Shown piece after piece: positions 1 through 7,387 of a stretch of DNA of 15,497 bases (position 1 is the first letter of the stretch; the number at the start of each line of letters is the position of its first letter). A model generated the notes under the pieces. The model ran no database searches, was not told the origin of the DNA, and was given only the letters and a program-made list of their open reading frames with translations. A program made the translations under genes and the position numbers. Source of the DNA: Bacteroidota bacterium (lineage in GTDB: Bacteria; Bacteroidota; Bacteroidia; Flavobacteriales; Weeksellaceae); contig JAEWIE010000048.1 in NCBI GenBank assembly GCA_023387375.1, forward strand, positions 1 to 15,497. The letters are read 5' to 3'.

Positions 1-68
1 GTGCAGCTATACAAAATCATACTAAGTAGGATTCCAAGCAGTGCGAAACGATTGGCTCTTGGCCTCAT
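1..68 (-). CDS. lptE: Probable LptE-type outer-membrane lipoprotein, 5' end only
   Basis: The reading frame runs off the left edge, so only the first 22 codons are visible from the preferred ATG at 68. They encode a lipoprotein signal: a basic start (MRPRANR), a hydrophobic core (FALLGILLSMIL) and a lipobox ending YSC, with the lipidated Cys at codon 22. An in-frame ATG at 116 would add 16 residues that do not look like part of a signal peptide. A purine-rich stretch (AAAGGA) lies about 10 nt before the ATG at 68, which favours that start. The gene begins just after the sigma-54 regulator ends at 121 and is probably co-transcribed with it and miaB. In Flavobacteria the lipoprotein at this position is usually LptE, which with LptD inserts LPS into the outer membrane. 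That assignment rests on gene order; the visible sequence shows only a lipoprotein. Confidence 0.55.
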   Translation of the reverse strand, partial: MRPRANRFALLGILLSMILYSC

Positions 69-120
69 GTAGCGCTGTCCTTTGCAAAAGGAAGAGGTGC
101 GATGCCCTATATTCATTGTG

Positions 121-1398
121 TTAATCTTCTAGGTTATATTGTTTAATCTTGCGGTAAAGTGTGCGCTGCGAAATTCCAAGTTCTTCTGCTGCTTTGTTTC
201 GTCTCCCTTTATGCTTTTCTAAAGCTTTAACAATAAGATCCTTTTCATTGTTTTGCAAAGACAAAGATACAGGTTTAGATTCTTCGATTTCAACCTCCTC
301 CACATCTTCATATTCCGGCTCTGTAGGACTCGTCATCAAATTAGAAGACGTGGGCGCATTTCTATTTTCAAAATACAAAAGTGAATTTGAATTTCCTGAT
401 TCAGGTGTGTATATTCGGTTAATAAGATCTTGTTCTTGGTTGCTAAAGTTAGAATTCTCTTTGCTTTTAATAAGTTCTGACGTAAGTGCCTTTAAATCAT
501 TCAGATCGCTACGCATGTCAAAAAGAATTTTGTACATGATCTCACGTTCATTATGAAAATCAGAGCCCGAATTTTTACTAAGTTCACTTTTTTGAACCAC
601 GGCTGGCAAATGATTGGATTGTGGCAAATATTCGGCGAGACGAACAGAATTGATCTCTCTTTTTTGCTCTACTACTGTCATTTGCTCTACTAAATTCCGA
701 AGCTGTCTAACATTCCCAGGGAACGAATTGCTTTCCAGAAAAGATATTGCATCTGGCGTCAGCTCAATCTCTGGCATTCTATATTTCTCCGCAAAATCTA
801 CTGCGAATTTTCGGAATAACAAATGGATATCTCCTTTTCGCTCTCGAAGAGGGGGAATATCAATCTGCACGGTATTGAGGCGGTAATACAAATCTTCTCG
901 AAATCTTCCATCAGCGATTGCCTTCATCATATTGACGTTTGTCGCTGCCACAATTCGAACGTTCGTTTGTTGTACTTGAGAGGATCCTACTTTCATGAAT
1001 TCCCCACTTTCTAGCACTCTGAGAAGTCTTACCTGCGTTTGAAGCGGAAGCTCTCCCACTTCATCTAAGAAAATGGTCCCCCCGTCCGCAACTTCAAAAT
1101 AGCCTTTTCGGGTAGTGGTTGCGCCTGTAAATGCGCCCTTCTCATGACCAAACAATTCAGAATCAATTGTGCCTTCAGGAATCGCTCCACAGTTTACAAC
1201 AATGTAAGGCTGGTGCTTTCTTCGGCTTTCTGAATGAATAATCTTCGGAATGAATTCTTTTCCCACGCCACTTTCCCCTATGACAAGTACTGTAATATCA
1301 GTGGGTGCGACCTGAATCGCTTTTTCAAAAGCGCGGTTCAGAGCCGGGTAATTCCCTATGATTCCATACCTATTTTTGATGGCTTGTAAATCGCTCAT
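121..1398 (-). CDS. Sigma-54-dependent transcriptional activator (AAA+ plus Fis-type HTH, no receiver domain)
   Basis: This 425-residue bacterial enhancer-binding protein uses ATP hydrolysis to open promoters held by RpoN-RNA polymerase. Visible motifs are Walker A GESGVGKE (41-48), the sigma-54-contacting GAFTGA loop (88-93), Walker B GGTIFLDE (106-113) and the arginine-finger segment FREDLYYRL (166-174). The C-terminus (about 383-425) is a Fis-type helix-turn-helix containing NKAAEELGISQRTLYRKI. The AAA+ module starts within about 15 residues of the N-terminus, so there is no receiver, GAF or PAS sensor domain, as in PspF. A long, low-complexity, partly acidic linker (about 265-380) separates AAA+ from the HTH. 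The gene starts 15 bp after the miaB stop and precedes the probable lptE, so the three are likely one operon. All residues needed for activity are present. The signal and target promoters cannot be read from this window. Confidence 0.93.
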   Translation of the reverse strand: MSDLQAIKNRYGIIGNYPALNRAFEKAIQVAPTDITVLVIGESGVGKEFIPKIIHSESRRKHQPYIVVNCGAIPEGTIDSELFGHEKGAFTGATTTRKGYFEVADGGTIFLDEVGELPLQTQVRLLRVLESGEFMKVGSSQVQQTNVRIVAATNVNMMKAIADGRFREDLYYRLNTVQIDIPPLRERKGDIHLLFRKFAVDFAEKYRMPEIELTPDAISFLESNSFPGNVRQLRNLVEQMTVVEQKREINSVRLAEYLPQSNHLPAVVQKSELSKNSGSDFHNEREIMYKILFDMRSDLNDLKALTSELIKSKENSNFSNQEQDLINRIYTPESGNSNSLLYFENRNAPTSSNLMTSPTEPEYEDVEEVEIEESKPVSLSLQNNEKDLIVKALEKHKGRRNKAAEELGISQRTLYRKIKQYNLED

Positions 1399-1413
1399 AA
1401 ATTGCTACTGCTT

Positions 1414-2865
1414 TTAGTGTGCAAGCTGCGCTTGCTCTTGTTTTCCTAACAACGTTCCTTGTGTATTTCCATACACATAAACCATGACCAAATCGCCCAC
1501 TTTTTGCCCCACTTGCTTATCGAAGACACATACCGCATTCTGCGTGTTGCGACCTCGCCATTGATTTTCGTCTTTTTTAGAGGTTCCTTCGATTAGAATT
1601 TCATGGTAACGTCCCACGTATCCTTCCATTCTTTTTCTTGACAACTCTCCTTGAAGTTTAATGATTTCTGCAAGTCTTTGCTGCTTCACTTCGGCAGGAA
1701 TATCGTCTTTAAGTTTTTTGTGAGCGGGAGTTCCTGGCCTCTCTGAATAAGCGAACATATAGCCATAATCGTATTCCACCTCTCTCATCAAGGAAAGAGT
1801 TTGTTCGTGGTCCTCCTGTGTTTCCCCACAAAAACCGGTCATCATATCTTGCGAAAAAGCAATATCCGGTACAAGTTCCTTCGCCTTGCGAATTAGATCC
1901 AAATACTCCTCTCTGGTATGTTGGCGGTTCATGGCTTTTAAAATAGCGTTGCTACCGCTTTGAACTGGCAAATGCACGTACTTGCAAATATTATCATATT
2001 TCGCAATCATTTTGAACACTTCAATATCCATATCTTGAGGATTTGAAGTTGCAAAACGGATTCTCATCCCAGGCACCTTTTGGGCGACAAGCTCTAACAA
2101 ATGTGCAAAATCGACAGCGGTTGCTTTCTGTATTTCCGTGGCATTTTTAAAATCCTTTTTAGGCCCACCTCCATACCATAAATAGCTATCTACGTTCTGA
2201 CCTAGCAAAGTGACTTCCTTGTATCCATTTGAATAAAGTTCTTCACACTCTTTCAAAATAGAATGGGGATCTCTGCTTCGTTCTCTTCCTCTTGTAAAAG
2301 GAACAACGCAGAACGTGCACATATTATCACATCCTCGAGTGATGGTTACAAAAGCGGTAACTCCGTTTCCACCCAATCGCACGGGAGATATATCGGCATA
2401 CGTTTCTTCTTTCGAAAGAATCACATTGATCGCATCGCTACCTCCCTCGGTTTCTTTAAGTAGATTGGGTAAATCTCGGTATGCATCGGGGCCTACCACG
2501 AGATCAACTAAATGCTCCTCCTCAAGAAGTTTTGTTTTAAGTCGTTCAGCCATACAGCCTAACACACCCACTGTTAAATTAGGATTAGATTTTTTCTGAT
2601 TTTTAAATTGAGAAAGTCGCATTCTTACGGTTTGCTCCGCCTTTTCTCGAATAGAACAAGTATTTAATAAGATTAAATCCGCTTCCTCTGAGTTAAGCGT
2701 CGTATTGTAGCCCTCATCTCGTAAAATAGAGGCTACAATTTCACTGTCAGAGAAGTTCATCTGACAACCATAACTCTCAAGAAAAAGTTTCTTGGTATTT
2801 CCTGATTTTTCCGCTATTGCGTAGGCTTCGCCTTGTTTTGTTTCGTCTATGTATTTTTCCTGCAC
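1414..2865 (-). CDS. miaB: MiaB, tRNA-2-methylthio-N6-dimethylallyladenosine-37 synthase
   Basis: MiaB is a cytoplasmic radical-SAM methylthiotransferase that converts i6A to ms2i6A at position 37 of tRNAs reading UNN codons. The 483-residue length is normal for the family. The N-terminal methylthiotransferase domain has the three auxiliary-cluster cysteines C34 (YGCQMN), C70 (NTCSIRE) and C104 (LGCMAE). The radical-SAM cluster motif CDNMCTFC supplies C179, C183 and C186. A TRAM RNA-binding domain occupies roughly 412-476. The distinction from the paralogues RimO and MtaB rests on the YGCQMN and CTFCVVPFTRGRE segments, which are typical of MiaB. A 15-20 residue charged N-terminal extension precedes the conserved domain, so a slightly later start is possible. 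The gene leads the probable operon with the sigma-54 activator and lptE, with a promoter element about 70 bp upstream. Confidence 0.96.
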   Translation of the reverse strand: MQEKYIDETKQGEAYAIAEKSGNTKKLFLESYGCQMNFSDSEIVASILRDEGYNTTLNSEEADLILLNTCSIREKAEQTVRMRLSQFKNQKKSNPNLTVGVLGCMAERLKTKLLEEEHLVDLVVGPDAYRDLPNLLKETEGGSDAINVILSKEETYADISPVRLGGNGVTAFVTITRGCDNMCTFCVVPFTRGRERSRDPHSILKECEELYSNGYKEVTLLGQNVDSYLWYGGGPKKDFKNATEIQKATAVDFAHLLELVAQKVPGMRIRFATSNPQDMDIEVFKMIAKYDNICKYVHLPVQSGSNAILKAMNRQHTREEYLDLIRKAKELVPDIAFSQDMMTGFCGETQEDHEQTLSLMREVEYDYGYMFAYSERPGTPAHKKLKDDIPAEVKQQRLAEIIKLQGELSRKRMEGYVGRYHEILIEGTSKKDENQWRGRNTQNAVCVFDKQVGQKVGDLVMVYVYGNTQGTLLGKQEQAQLAH

Positions 2866-2936
2866 GGGTTCCCTATTTTGAGTTTAGTCTTATCTTCTTT
2901 CCAAGAAAGACTTAAATAAAACTAAAAGTTTGGAGG

Positions 2937-2967
2937 CAAAGATACTAATTTTCTGCCAAAATGGCAG
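2937..2967 (-). promoter_or_regulatory. miaB promoter (-7 element) with an adjacent perfect inverted repeat
   Basis: On the minus strand TATCTTTG (2944-2937) matches the Bacteroidetes -7 consensus TAnnTTTG, about 70 bp before the miaB ATG. No TTG lies at the expected -33 spacing. Instead a perfect 6-bp inverted repeat with a 3-nt centre, CTGCCA-N3-TGGCAG, occupies 2953-2967, just upstream of the -7 element. This may be an operator or activator site. The -7 call is a good motif match; a role for the repeat is inference. Confidence 0.6.
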
Positions 2968-3013
2968 GGAAAACAAAGTAGATTTAGAGCTAGCAAAATT
3001 CCAATTTCAAACT

Positions 3014-3043
3014 AAAAAGAGAGGACTTTAAATCCTCTCTTTC
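3014..3043 (-). terminator. Rho-independent terminator of lysA
   Basis: A 10-bp stem, AAAGAGAGGA (3016-3025) with TCCTCTCTTT (3033-3042), encloses a 7-nt loop containing TTTAAA. Read on the minus strand, the right-hand arm runs directly into a T tract. It lies about 50 bp past the lysA stop codon, and the plus-strand side is also T-rich. Confidence 0.85.
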
Positions 3044-3089
3044 TCTTTTTAACAAAGCATTTATGTTCTTTAATAGAACTTTTATTTTT

Positions 3090-4289
3090 TTATAATACTT
3101 CAATTTGATTGGTCAATAAATCTTCGAATACTTCTCTTTTACGAATCAAAACAGGCTTTCCTTCATGCACCATCACTTCAGCTGGTTTTAGTCTGGAATT
3201 GAAATTAGAGCTCATTTCAAAACCGTAAGCCCCTGCATTTCTAAAAACAACAATGTCCGATTCTCGTACCTCATTGATTTTGCGGTCCCAGGCAAATGTA
3301 TCGGTTTCGCAAATATTCCCCACCACAGTATAAATCCTTGCAGGTCCAGAAGGATTCGAAAGATTTTCAATTTCATGGTACGAGTCGTAAAACATGGGCC
3401 TAATGAGATGATTGAATCCTGAATTCACACCTACGAACACGGTGGCTGTCGTTTGCTTAATAACACTCGCACTCACCAGAAAATGTCCCGACCCACTCAC
3501 TAGATACTTTCCAGGTTCAAACCATAGTTCGAAGGATTTTCCACTGGCTTTATGAAAAGCGACCATCGCTTCTTCCACTTTTTTTCCAAGGGCCTTGACA
3601 TCAGTTTCCATGTCTGATTCTTGGTAAGGCACTTTAAAACCACTCCCCATATCGAAGTACTTTAAATTCGGAAAACGATCTGCCAGTTCAAACATTATCT
3701 CAAGTTGTTGCAAAAACACAGCCGGGTCTTTTATTTCACTTCCTGTGTGCATATGCAATCCTTCAACTAAAATTTTCGTGGACTCAACAATTCTCTCTAT
3801 ATGACGTATTTGGTGAATGGAAATTCCAAACTTAGAATCTATATGTCCTGTCGAAATCTTATAATTACCTCCCGCAAAAATATGCGGATTGATTCTCACA
3901 AAAATAGGATAACTTCCCCCGTATTTGTTTCCGAATTGCTCTAAAATAGAGATATTATCAATGTTTATGTGAACATTAAGAGCCATCGCTTCTTCAATTT
4001 CTTTGAGATCCACACAATTAGGGGTAAAGAGAATGCGATCTGAGGAAAACCCTGCTTTTACGCCCAGTTTCACTTCATTAATAGAGACACAGTCTAAATT
4101 GGCGCCTAATCTTTCAATGTATTTAAGAATATTGATATTGCTCAGTGCCTTGGCTGCATAAAAGAATTTAGTGTTGTTTGAAAAGGAAGTACGAAGTTTT
4201 TCATACTGAATTCTGATCTGCTCTAAATCATATACATAAAGCGGAGTTGAGAATTCTTCTGCGATCGCCAAAAGCTCTTGGTTTGTCAT
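3090..4289 (-). CDS. lysA: Diaminopimelate decarboxylase (LysA)
   Basis: LysA is a PLP enzyme of alanine-racemase fold III that decarboxylates meso-diaminopimelate to L-lysine, the last step of lysine synthesis. At 399 residues it has the usual length. The PLP Schiff-base lysine is K47 in FYAAKALSN. Other family motifs are GLHMHTGSE (178-185), the glycine-rich phosphate-binding segment DMGSGFK (213-219), EPGK (258-261) and the subunit-bridging active-site motif CETD (C327-E328). GAYGFEMSSNFNSR (353-366) is a DAP-decarboxylase signature and excludes ornithine or arginine decarboxylase. The EPGK motif has Lys where most families have Arg (EPGR); I recall this variant from related Flavobacteria and do not treat it as damage. 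The gene is monocistronic by appearance, with its own promoter at 4354-4384 and terminator at 3014-3043. Confidence 0.95.
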   Translation of the reverse strand: MTNQELLAIAEEFSTPLYVYDLEQIRIQYEKLRTSFSNNTKFFYAAKALSNINILKYIERLGANLDCVSINEVKLGVKAGFSSDRILFTPNCVDLKEIEEAMALNVHINIDNISILEQFGNKYGGSYPIFVRINPHIFAGGNYKISTGHIDSKFGISIHQIRHIERIVESTKILVEGLHMHTGSEIKDPAVFLQQLEIMFELADRFPNLKYFDMGSGFKVPYQESDMETDVKALGKKVEEAMVAFHKASGKSFELWFEPGKYLVSGSGHFLVSASVIKQTTATVFVGVNSGFNHLIRPMFYDSYHEIENLSNPSGPARIYTVVGNICETDTFAWDRKINEVRESDIVVFRNAGAYGFEMSSNFNSRLKPAEVMVHEGKPVLIRKREVFEDLLTNQIEVL

Positions 4290-4306
4290 AATTATTAGGA
4301 TTAAGA

Positions 4307-4327
4307 AGGCAGGTTTAGAGCCTGCCT
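4307..4327 (-). other. GC-rich hairpin in the lysA leader
   Basis: A perfect 7-bp stem (AGGCAGG with CCTGCCT) encloses a 7-nt loop (TTTAGAG on the plus strand). On the minus strand the stem is followed by TCTTAATCC, a poor T tract. It sits 18 bp before the lysA ATG and, if the promoter at 4354-4384 is right, inside the lysA 5' untranslated leader. It may be a weak terminator for the upstream nuclease gene or a leader structure affecting lysA expression. Confidence 0.5.
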
Positions 4328-4353
4328 AAAGTCAAAAAGACGAATAATGGCGT

Positions 4354-4384
4354 CAAAATTAGGCGATAGGGTTGAGAAATACAA
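4354..4384 (-). promoter_or_regulatory. lysA promoter, Bacteroidetes-type
   Basis: On the minus strand, TTG (4384-4382) and TAATTTTG (4361-4354) are separated by 20 bp, which fits the flavobacterial consensus TTG-N17-23-TAnnTTTG. The predicted transcript start is near 4349, giving a leader of about 60 nt. The promoter lies wholly within the 110-bp gap between the exonuclease stop and lysA. Confidence 0.65.
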
Positions 4385-4399
4385 CTATTTTTCTCTAAT

Positions 4400-5626
4400 T
4401 TAACTCTTAGGAAAAGGCTCGATTCGAATTTCTCGCTTGAGCAGTGATAATTTCATTTCGTTTTGAAGATCTGCAGTGCATTCATTCACGGAGACACTTC
4501 TTTTTTCCAATTTCTCCTTTGACTTTAGAACTGTGTGAATTTCATAAAATCCATAAAATTTAATCTCCTCTTGTTTTACGATATAGAATGTGAATTCTTG
4601 CGGATTTCGACCCGCAGAGGTCCATATACCATTCTTATCTTTTAAATCGAGAACCTTCTCAAGCTCCTTTTTCGAATTAAATTCTGGATTACTTCGAATA
4701 TAACTTAAAACCTTAAGCCCCTGTGTAAAGGACTTGAACTTCAATAGGGGAATGGCTTTAGAACTTGCCACAATTCGTTCCACCTCTAAGGATCCAGACT
4801 TATCATAAAGACCATAAGCAAGCGATTCTCTCTTCTTAATTCCTCTACTTTGCATCATTAGCTTAGCTAAAAGTGCACTAGTCGTAAGTTCATAATGAAT
4901 CTGGGTCGTTTGCGTTTGAAGTGATTGGAAGCGTTTCGCTTTTGAATTAAACACAAACTTTGCAAACTTATTTAAATCTTCCACATAGTCAGAGAATAAA
5001 ATAGCCCCCGACTTATCTTGAAAGTAGATCAGTCCCTTTTCATTTGGTATATCTCGTGTCAACACCTTGATCTTATTGACATACGTTTTTGCATTCGCCT
5101 GCTCGTACTGCTGGCGAATAATTTGCAGATCCGTGTCTTTTGAAATTAAAAGCTTAAACAAATCAAGTGTAGCCCTTGCATCCCCTGCTGCTCGATGCGC
5201 ATCTGTCAAAGGAATACCTAAAGACTTGACTAGCTTGCCTAAAGAATAACTCTCAGCCTCGGGTATCAGCTTTTTCGCAAGAGGAATGGTATCTAATGTA
5301 TTGATCTTGTACTCATACCCTAGCCGCTTAAATTCTTGACGCAGCATCCGGTAATCAAAATCGATATTATGGCCAACAAGGGTTGTTCCTTCTGTGATTT
5401 CTACCACACGACGTGCAAGTTCATGAAATTTAGGCGCTGTTTTCACCATTTTTGAAGTGATGCCAGTCAAACGTTGTACAAAAGGAGTAATCTCTTTTGG
5501 TGAATTCACAAGTGAACTAAACTGATCTACAATTCGATGACCATCAAATTTGTAAATAGCAATATCAATGATGCATTCTTTTCTAAATTCGCCGCCGTTA
5601 CCTTCTATGTCTATAATTGAATACAT
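4400..5626 (-). CDS. DEDDh 3'-5' exonuclease fused to a degenerate GIY-YIG (UvrC-like) domain
   Basis: Residues 1-165 form a DnaQ/PolIII-epsilon-type exonuclease: ExoI with D6 and E8 (IIDIEG), ExoII GHNIDFD (85-91) and ExoIII HRAAGDA (H144, D149). All four acidic metal ligands and the DEDDh histidine are present, so this half should be active. Residues about 191-266 align by eye with the UvrC/Cho GIY-YIG domain: IPNEKGLIYFQDKSGAILF, then a stretch ending in ALLAKLMMQSRGIKK, which resembles the UvrC helix SELEALLLE. The catalytic tyrosine of YIG, the arginine of the following helix and the glutamate of the late helix are not seen. The last 140 residues have no recognised domain. Exonuclease/GIY-YIG fusions are a known bacterial type. 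The gene lies 46 bp after the HerA-like gene and is probably co-transcribed with it. A role in DNA repair is likely; the substrate is unknown. Confidence 0.85.
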   Translation of the reverse strand: MYSIIDIEGNGGEFRKECIIDIAIYKFDGHRIVDQFSSLVNSPKEITPFVQRLTGITSKMVKTAPKFHELARRVVEITEGTTLVGHNIDFDYRMLRQEFKRLGYEYKINTLDTIPLAKKLIPEAESYSLGKLVKSLGIPLTDAHRAAGDARATLDLFKLLISKDTDLQIIRQQYEQANAKTYVNKIKVLTRDIPNEKGLIYFQDKSGAILFSDYVEDLNKFAKFVFNSKAKRFQSLQTQTTQIHYELTTSALLAKLMMQSRGIKKRESLAYGLYDKSGSLEVERIVASSKAIPLLKFKSFTQGLKVLSYIRSNPEFNSKKELEKVLDLKDKNGIWTSAGRNPQEFTFYIVKQEEIKFYGFYEIHTVLKSKEKLEKRSVSVNECTADLQNEMKLSLLKREIRIEPFPKS

Positions 5627-5672
5627 TACACACGATTAATGCCCTAGGCATCTTCTTGATTGTTTTTTTTAT

Positions 5673-7205
5673 TTATCTTTTCCTTCCGCCTAATCCCAGC
5701 ATACCTAAAACAAATTTGGCTCCTTCCCTCGCTAAGGTAGTGGTAAAGGTTCGTCCAGCTCTGCTTTGCATTACACTCTCTAGCACACCAGGTTCCGGTT
5801 TTGGAGTACGAGTGGTTTTTCTAACCTCTGGTTCAGCTGATTCCACCGCACTTTTCATTCGTTTCGTAAGGAGTTCAAAAGCCGACTCTTTGTTTAAGGT
5901 TTCTTCGTATTTTTTGACGAGCGAAGAATTAGACGTTAGCTCCGTCACTTCACTCTCATTCAACACATCCATTCGGGATTCTGGCGAAATCAAATACGTA
6001 TGCACAAGTGGGGTTGGGATTCCCTTCTCATCAAGAGCCGTTATAAAAGCCTCTCCTATTCCAAGATTTTGGATTAATTGTCCCGCATCGTAGAATTCCG
6101 TGATGGGATAGTTTTCAACCGCCTTATTAATCTCCTTTCTATCTTTGGCTGTAAATCCCCGAAGTGCATGCTGGATTTTCATCCCCAATTGTGATAAAAC
6201 CTCTGGAGGCACATCTCCTGGAATTTGGGTGATAAAATAAATACCCACGCCTTTTGAGCGAATTAGCTTGACCATGGATTCAATCTGCGAAAGTAAGGCT
6301 TTTGACGCTTCTTTGAAAATCAGGTGCGCTTCGTCAATAAATAAAACCAATTTCGGTTTTCCAGAATCTCCCTCTTCTGGAAATGTCATATAAATCTCTG
6401 CAAACAGGGAGAGCATAAAGGTTGAAAAGAGCATGGGTCTACTCTGAATGTCCGCTACTCGTAAAATATTCACCACTCCTTTCCCATCTCGGGTCTTAAG
6501 TAAATCGTGAACGTCAAAACTAGGCTCACCAAACAATGCGCTTGCTCCTTGCTGCTCTAAAGCGACAATACTTCTTAAGATTGCCCCTAAAGAAGCGGAG
6601 GAAATAGAACCGTAATCAGCCGCGATCTGAGCTTTACCCTCTGGCGTGCTTGTCACGTATTGAAGTACTTTCTTTAAATCGTCAAGATCGATAAGTGGAA
6701 GTCCTTTGTCGTCACAGTACTTAAAGACGATCGACATAATAGAGGTCTGCGTTTCGTTTAGTTCTAATATTTTAGAAAGCAGTAAGGGACCAAACTCCGT
6801 TACGGTTGCCCTGAGCTTCACTCCCTTCTCACCGGAAATACTAAGGAGCTCCACAGGAAAGGACTGCGCATTCCACTCTAATAGTGTTTTGCTATAACGG
6901 TCCTTAATAATATCGTTTCTCTCTCCATTTTGAGCAATACCCGAAAAATCTCCCTTAATGTCCAAGACCAAACTCGGAACTCCCAAGTGTGACAATTGTT
7001 CTGCAAACACCTGGACTGTTTTGGTCTTTCCAGTCCCCGTGGCTCCTGCAATTAATCCGTGTCGGTTGATGGTCTTTAAAGGTAAGCTGACATTTACCTC
7101 AGGAACCACTGCGGTATCCAGCATTCCTTTTCCCAAAATAATGTGTTCACCTTTGGGACTATAGCGCTTTTGAAGCTCCTCTATGAATTTAGTTCGATCT
7201 GCCAT
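5673..7205 (-). CDS. HerA-like ATPase of the DUF853/YjgR family
   Basis: This 510-residue protein belongs to the FtsK/HerA class of hexameric ATPases. Walker A is GATGTGKT (54-61), within the conserved segment HGLIAGATGTGKTKTVQVFAEQ that I recognise from YjgR proteins; LDIKGDFSG (81-89) follows. Walker B is LVLFIDEAH (286-294), and a sensor-like FITQIPGDVP lies at 324-333. The glycine-rich basic tail (GMLGLGGRKR) is also family-typical. Length matches YjgR at about 500 residues, and no separate N-terminal HAS barrel is evident. The protein is presumably a cytoplasmic DNA-dependent motor, but YjgR has no settled function. It leads the block with the exonuclease gene. Its promoter region (7206-7387) is shared with the divergent copper genes, and I found no exact TAnnTTTG for it; TAAATTTA is the nearest candidate. 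Confidence 0.93.
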   Translation of the reverse strand: MADRTKFIEELQKRYSPKGEHIILGKGMLDTAVVPEVNVSLPLKTINRHGLIAGATGTGKTKTVQVFAEQLSHLGVPSLVLDIKGDFSGIAQNGERNDIIKDRYSKTLLEWNAQSFPVELLSISGEKGVKLRATVTEFGPLLLSKILELNETQTSIMSIVFKYCDDKGLPLIDLDDLKKVLQYVTSTPEGKAQIAADYGSISSASLGAILRSIVALEQQGASALFGEPSFDVHDLLKTRDGKGVVNILRVADIQSRPMLFSTFMLSLFAEIYMTFPEEGDSGKPKLVLFIDEAHLIFKEASKALLSQIESMVKLIRSKGVGIYFITQIPGDVPPEVLSQLGMKIQHALRGFTAKDRKEINKAVENYPITEFYDAGQLIQNLGIGEAFITALDEKGIPTPLVHTYLISPESRMDVLNESEVTELTSNSSLVKKYEETLNKESAFELLTKRMKSAVESAEPEVRKTTRTPKPEPGVLESVMQSRAGRTFTTTLAREGAKFVLGMLGLGGRKR

Positions 7206-7310
7206 AATTAAGTAATCTTACTTTGTTTTGGTTAAATTTAGGATATTTTGCCAAAAGAACAGAGAACACGGCCAAAAAATAATTAAATGAAACAAATTCC
7301 GCTCTTCTAC

Positions 7311-7328
7311 AAGTGACAAATATCACTT
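7311..7328. promoter_or_regulatory. CRP/FNR-type palindrome in the divergent intergenic region
   Basis: AAGTGA-N6-TCACTT is a perfect inverted repeat with 6-bp arms and a 6-bp spacer. The GTGA-N6-TCAC core is the half-site layout of CRP/FNR-superfamily regulators. Its centre lies about 52 bp before the -7 element at 7371-7378, so near -60 to -65 relative to the predicted start, consistent with class I activation of the small-protein/copper-receptor genes. The regulator itself is not in the window. Confidence 0.5.
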
Positions 7329-7370
7329 CTTTCACCCTTTATTTCTGCGAGTTTCACCGATATTAATCTT

Positions 7371-7378
7371 TAACTTTG
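7371..7378 (+). promoter_or_regulatory. -7 promoter element for the copper genes
   Basis: TAACTTTG matches TAnnTTTG exactly but lies only 9 bp before the ATG at 7388, so the transcript would have a very short leader. No TTG is seen at the -33 spacing, which fits dependence on an activator such as one bound at 7311-7328. Confidence 0.4.
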
Positions 7379-7387
7379 AGGAACGAA

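Noticed and set aside
161..556. Plus-strand open frame across the sigma-54 activator, and similar opposite-strand frames elsewhere
   Set aside because: No recognisable domain, no promoter, and each lies wholly inside a gene with clear family motifs.
3258..3518. EPGK in place of EPGR in LysA as a sign of inactivation
   Set aside because: All other catalytic motifs are intact and I recall the Lys variant in related flavobacterial enzymes.
4290..4399. Lysine riboswitch ahead of lysA
   Set aside because: The whole gap is 110 bp and the predicted leader about 60 nt, far shorter than the L-box, and no conserved core was seen.
5639..5651. Small inverted repeat ATGCC-CTA-GGCAT between the HerA-like and exonuclease genes
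   Set aside because: Only a 5-bp stem; the T run lies on the wrong side for minus-strand termination, and the two genes look co-transcribed.
7376..7387. TTG start extending the small exported protein by four residues
   Set aside because: It overlaps the -7 promoter element, and the ATG at 7388 gives a better signal sequence start.
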